Part shown: positions 62,688 to 64,000 of the stretch, piece by piece | How positions within the stretch are numbered: position 1 is the first letter of the stretch | Layout: each line of letters starts with the position of its first letter | NCBI RefSeq assembly: GCF_020687505.1 | Contig: NZ_JAJEQT010000009.1 | Reading direction: 5' to 3' (one strand) | DNA length: 64,000 nucleotides | DNA from: Coprococcus_C hominis | GTDB lineage: Bacteria; Bacillota; Clostridia; Lachnospirales; Lachnospiraceae | Translations under genes and position numbers: made by a program | Notes under the pieces: model-generated | Database searches by the model: none | What the model was told of the DNA's origin: nothing | Seen by the model: only the letters and a program-made list of their open reading frames with translations

Positions 62688-62727
62688 ACAGGGTGGAAGG
62701 CTATGGAGAGCTGACCGCCCTGTTTTT
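62688..62727 (+). terminator. Terminator of the cargo operon
   Basis: ACAGGGTGG (62688-62696) pairs with CCGCCCTGT (62715-62723) with one T-G pair, then TTTTT. Confidence 0.85.
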
Positions 62728-62797
62728 ATCCAGAAAAATGCAGAAATAATCAAGAGAAAATCAAAATCTTTCTGCTATTCTGTTTCATGGGTTTTAT

Positions 62798-63145
62798 ATG
62801 TACGAAGATAGGCTTCTACAAGTGCAAGAATGGTGGTTATCTGATCGCTTGTACATTCTGAAGGATAAACCAACAGTCTTTGGTAATCCAGATTATCAAA
62901 TGAATAGCAGTTCTGTACAGAAACAATTAAAAGCAGCAGGGATCGACACAAACAGTAAAAAGTATAAAGCAGTACTGAGTGAGATGATGAAAAATGGAAA
63001 CGGTGCAATGTTTACAAATGTTCAGGCAATTAAGAACCTGATGAGCCAGTATGACAAAAATGGAGACTGGATTGATCCGAATACCGGATTAACAGGACTT
63101 GCTGTAACGGATGAGAACAGAAACAGTTATAAACATATCATTTGA
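62798..63145 (+). pseudogene. Cargo-type gene remnant, 5' part replaced
   Basis: The last 85 codons look genuine (NPDYQMNSSSVQKQLKAAGI, KKYKAVLSEMMKNGNGAMFT, IDPNTGLTGLAVTDENRNSY). The first 30 codons are unlikely: no RBS is seen before ATG 62798, and the opposite strand over 62775-62870 reads more naturally (VYPSECTSDQITTILALVEA). I infer a joining of the end of one gene to the end of an opposite gene. ATG 62903 (MNSSSVQK) is an alternative start. Confidence 0.5.
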
Positions 63146-63193
63146 GGCGGTTTTTAATGCGAAAGCCTAATGAAAGAATGGAGGTATTATAAA

Positions 63194-63298
63194 ATGTCTA
63201 GTGTGAACAATTATATGAATGGCATCTATGACAATAACATATCCTGTAGGAGTTGCATGTTCTGCGATTATGTATTTTATAATAAAGCAAAATGGTAA
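63194..63298 (+). pseudogene. Frameshifted small ORF
   Basis: ATG 63194 has GGAGG 9 bases upstream and reads MSSVNNYMNGIYDNN, like the cargo N-termini, then runs out of frame to TAA at 63298. The next frame continues YPVGVACSAIMYFIIKQNGN to a stop at about 63324, a membrane segment. A frameshift probably separates two halves or joins two remnants. Confidence 0.45.
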
Positions 63299-63382
63299 TT
63301 TTTTGAAAAAAGTTTCGGATTAGATGTAGTGTTTGCCGCTGAAACCGTAGTATATGAGTGAAGCCGGTAAGGAGGCGGTGTG

Positions 63383-63928
63383 ATGATAGACGATGAAAAA
63401 ATCATAGAAATGTTTTTTGAGCGTTCGGAACAGGGCATACGGGAACTGGACATAAAATATGGAAAAGCCTGTCACAATCTTTCCTACCATATAGTAGGGA
63501 GCAGACAGGACGCGGAGGAATGTGTAAACGACGCTTATTTAGGTGCATGGAACGCCATTCCCCCAGCACGACCTAACCCATTGTTGTCGTATCTTTTGAA
63601 AATCGTTCGGAATATTTCGCTCAAAATCTATTGGAGAAAGGAAGCAGCCAAACGAAGCAGTCATTACACGATTGCTTTGGAGGAAATTGAAGCCTGTATT
63701 GCAGACCAGAAAAACATTGAAGAAGAAATCGAGGTCAGAGAGTTAGCCTGTATCATTGAGTCTTTTTTAGACACGCTGACTATCGAAAACCGCGTTATCT
63801 TTATGCGCCGCTATTGGTTTTCCGACAGCTACAAGGACATAGCCGAGTTTGTAGGGCTTTCAGAAAAAAATATTTCTGTCCGGCTGACCCGTATCCGCGA
63901 GAAAATGAAGCAATACTTGATTGGATAG
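63383..63928 (+). CDS. ECF-like RNA polymerase sigma factor
   Basis: 181 aa. Region 2 (ACHNLSYHIVGSRQDAEECVNDAYLGAWNAI) and region 4 (YWFSDSYKDIAEFVGLSEKNISVRLTRIREKMKQYL) identify a small sigma-70 family protein of the kind found in Clostridia mobile elements and envelope-stress pairs. The next gene, usually an anti-sigma factor, would lie outside the window. ATG 63383 follows GGAGG by 8 bases. Confidence 0.88.
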   Translation: MIDDEKIIEMFFERSEQGIRELDIKYGKACHNLSYHIVGSRQDAEECVNDAYLGAWNAIPPARPNPLLSYLLKIVRNISLKIYWRKEAAKRSSHYTIALEEIEACIADQKNIEEEIEVRELACIIESFLDTLTIENRVIFMRRYWFSDSYKDIAEFVGLSEKNISVRLTRIREKMKQYLIG

Positions 63929-64000
63929 TGTCAAGTAAGCTATGAAAAACGAGCCGAAGAAAAATAGGCTCAAATGAACCTTGAAAATTGCAGATATTTA

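Larger units (their letters stand above)
49087..64000 (+). mobile_element. Integrative mobilizable element (left end at hsdM; right end beyond window)
   Basis: Integrase, repressor, excisionase, oriT, MOB-Q relaxase, DUF3847 and DUF6040 genes lie together beside an interrupted hsdM. There is no type IV secretion gene in the visible part, so transfer would need a helper element; conjugation genes may still lie to the right. The right end, and any second half of hsdM, is not in view. Whether the cargo operon and the sigma factor at 63.4 kb belong to the same element is an inference. Confidence 0.7.

Noticed and set aside
62775..63008. 77-aa minus-strand ORF
   Set aside because: Its C-terminal third looks natural, but there is no start with an RBS and its first half is antisense to a cargo-type sequence; I treat it as a remnant at most.

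Overview
The window looks like a chromosome segment of a gut Lachnospiraceae-type Clostridia. The reasons are the gene families (a single-chain PurL, eukaryotic-type glycyl-tRNA synthetase, PPDK, an M16C presequence-protease-like peptidase, a DUF1846 protein), AGGAGG-type ribosome binding sites, TTGACA/TATAAT promoters and moderate-to-low GC. No rRNA or tRNA gene was recognised.

Core region 1 (1-27.9 kb, all on +): the 3' end of purL; an rRNA/tRNA 2'-O-methyltransferase; cysK followed by an Rrf2 regulator with an IscR-like cysteine triad; a 56-bp tandem repeat that carries a translation start signal; a GH3 enzyme; a YhaO/YhaN (SbcCD-like) pair; an acyl-ACP thioesterase; cdd; an M16C peptidase; era; a DUF1846 protein; the polyamine operon potABCD inserted between era and recO; recO; glyS; an SSS transporter; a lipoprotein; and ppdK. 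Accessory pocket (28-32.7 kb): AT-richer unknown membrane proteins and lipoproteins, a membrane-tethered XRE regulator and a decayed DDE transposase. Core region 2 (32.8-48.1 kb): a CDF transporter, an HD dNTPase, a hotdog thioesterase, an AGCS symporter, an oxidoreductase, trxA, a flavin reductase, purA, thrE, two tandem LysR genes beside a MetE-like methyltransferase with a MetR-type operator, and glycerate kinase.

Mobile element (about 49.1 kb to beyond the right end): a type I methylase gene, hsdM, is cut after the residues GRVYD, and the foreign sequence begins there. The element has a tyrosine integrase, an XRE repressor with two matching TTGCA-N3-TGCAA operators, an excisionase, a row of hairpins, DUF3847, a MOB-Q type oriT (AAGTGCGCCCT nic core next to an inverted repeat), a MobA/MobL relaxase, and two coiled-coil/membrane ORFs encoded in another frame inside the relaxase gene. 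It is best described as an integrative mobilizable element.

Cargo: after a terminator, a sequence matching a flagellar sigma-D/FliA promoter (TAAA-N16-GCCGATAT) precedes an operon of nine short soluble proteins, most without recognised function. Several have disordered, Asn/Ser/Tyr-rich N-termini, and three carry a (V/L)-x-(I/L)-S-type motif like that near the N-terminus of the anti-sigma factor FlgM, a flagellar type III export substrate. I infer that this operon encodes proteins co-expressed with, and perhaps exported by, the host flagellum. This is the strongest candidate for an undescribed system. The operon contains a recent duplication (two 249-aa DUF6033-like genes) and is followed by gene remnants and an ECF-like sigma factor.
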